Of a stretch of DNA of 5,582 nt, positions 5,400 through 5,582 are shown one piece after another. Location of the stretch: contig DWUQ01000174.1 of the NCBI GenBank assembly GCA_019120675.1, positions 1-5,582 of the forward strand, written 5' to 3'. Source of the DNA: Candidatus Paenalcaligenes intestinipullorum. GTDB taxonomy: Bacteria > Pseudomonadota > Gammaproteobacteria > Burkholderiales > Burkholderiaceae_B. The notes beneath the pieces are model-generated. The model saw nothing but the letters and a program-made list of their open reading frames with translations, searched no databases and had not been told where the DNA came from. Every line of letters begins with the position of its first letter. Position 1 is the stretch's first letter. A program made the translations under genes and the position numbers.

Positions 5400-5582
5400 A
5401 TGACCAGTTTTCCCCGTATAGAACGTTTGCCCCCTTATGTTTTCAATATCACCGGCGAATTAAAAATGGCAGCGCGCCGTCGTGGTGAAGACATTATTGA
5501 TATGTCGATGGGTAACCCCGATGGGGCAACGCCTCAGCATATTGTAGATAAGTTGGTCGAAGCCTCCAATCGTCCGAATACA
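5400..5582 (+). CDS. alaC: Alanine aminotransferase AlaC, N-terminal part
   Basis: AlaC is a PLP-dependent class I/II aminotransferase that makes alanine from pyruvate with glutamate as donor, in the cytoplasm. Only the first 61 codons are in the window, and the gene runs off the right edge with the frame open. The visible part closely matches the AlaC N terminus as I know it from E. coli: RIERLPPYVFNITGELKMAA (6-25), RRRGEDIIDMSMGNPDGATP (26-45), then HIVDKL (47-52). The SMGNPDGATP stretch is typical of the AlaC/YfdZ group. The start is supported by AAGGA at 5390-5394, 5 nt before the ATG. It is divergent from the Mth938 gene. In betaproteobacteria a gene of this type is often followed by hom and thrC, which would lie outside the window. 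The PLP lysine is not in the visible part. Confidence 0.92.
   Translation, partial: MTSFPRIERLPPYVFNITGELKMAARRRGEDIIDMSMGNPDGATPQHIVDKLVEASNRPNT

Overview
The window looks like an ordinary housekeeping stretch of a betaproteobacterial chromosome, most likely Burkholderiales and perhaps a moderate-GC member of the Alcaligenaceae. That placement is inferred from protein style and from a remembered betaproteobacterial gene order (PhoH-type protein, Bcp, Mth938-domain protein, then a divergent AlaC-type aminotransferase). No database search was possible. There is no sign of phage, transposon, CRISPR array or defence island, and base composition looks even throughout.

Layout: positions 1-27 hold a strong intrinsic terminator closing a gene that lies outside the window (often rplI ahead of dnaB in proteobacteria). 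dnaB, the replicative helicase, follows on the + strand (63-1442). A 135-bp gap (1443-1577) separates it from a convergent gene block. The gap holds two diverged copies of a 43-nt repeat, 57 nt apart, and no obvious terminator. Four minus-strand genes follow, all read from right to left: an Mth938-domain protein (5249-4818), the peroxiredoxin bcp (4809-4345), a PIN-PhoH ATPase (4293-2581) and a PdxA-family dehydrogenase (2567-1578). Gaps between them are 8, 51 and 13 nt, so they are probably one transcription unit. A good sigma70-like promoter sits just upstream of the Mth938 gene (5275-5302). On the other side of that 150-bp divergent region, alaC (glutamate-pyruvate aminotransferase) starts at 5400 on the + strand and runs off the window.

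Function: dnaB serves the replication fork. The four-gene unit mixes peroxide detoxification (Bcp), probable RNA processing or quality control (PIN-PhoH), a conserved small protein of unclear role (Mth938) and a dehydrogenase that makes the vitamin B6 precursor or acts on a related phosphorylated acid. AlaC is PLP-dependent, but a functional tie to the PdxA-like gene is only a thought.

Three start sites were corrected from the sequence. The Mth938 gene begins at a GTG (5249) with a strong Shine-Dalgarno. The PhoH gene begins at ATG 4293, not at an upstream TTG. pdxA begins at ATG 2567, not inside phoH. I found no clearly new biological system. The most unusual items are the intergenic repeat pair, a 20-bp perfect palindrome inside bcp, and a 12-bp inverted repeat plus several slippery homopolymer runs inside phoH.
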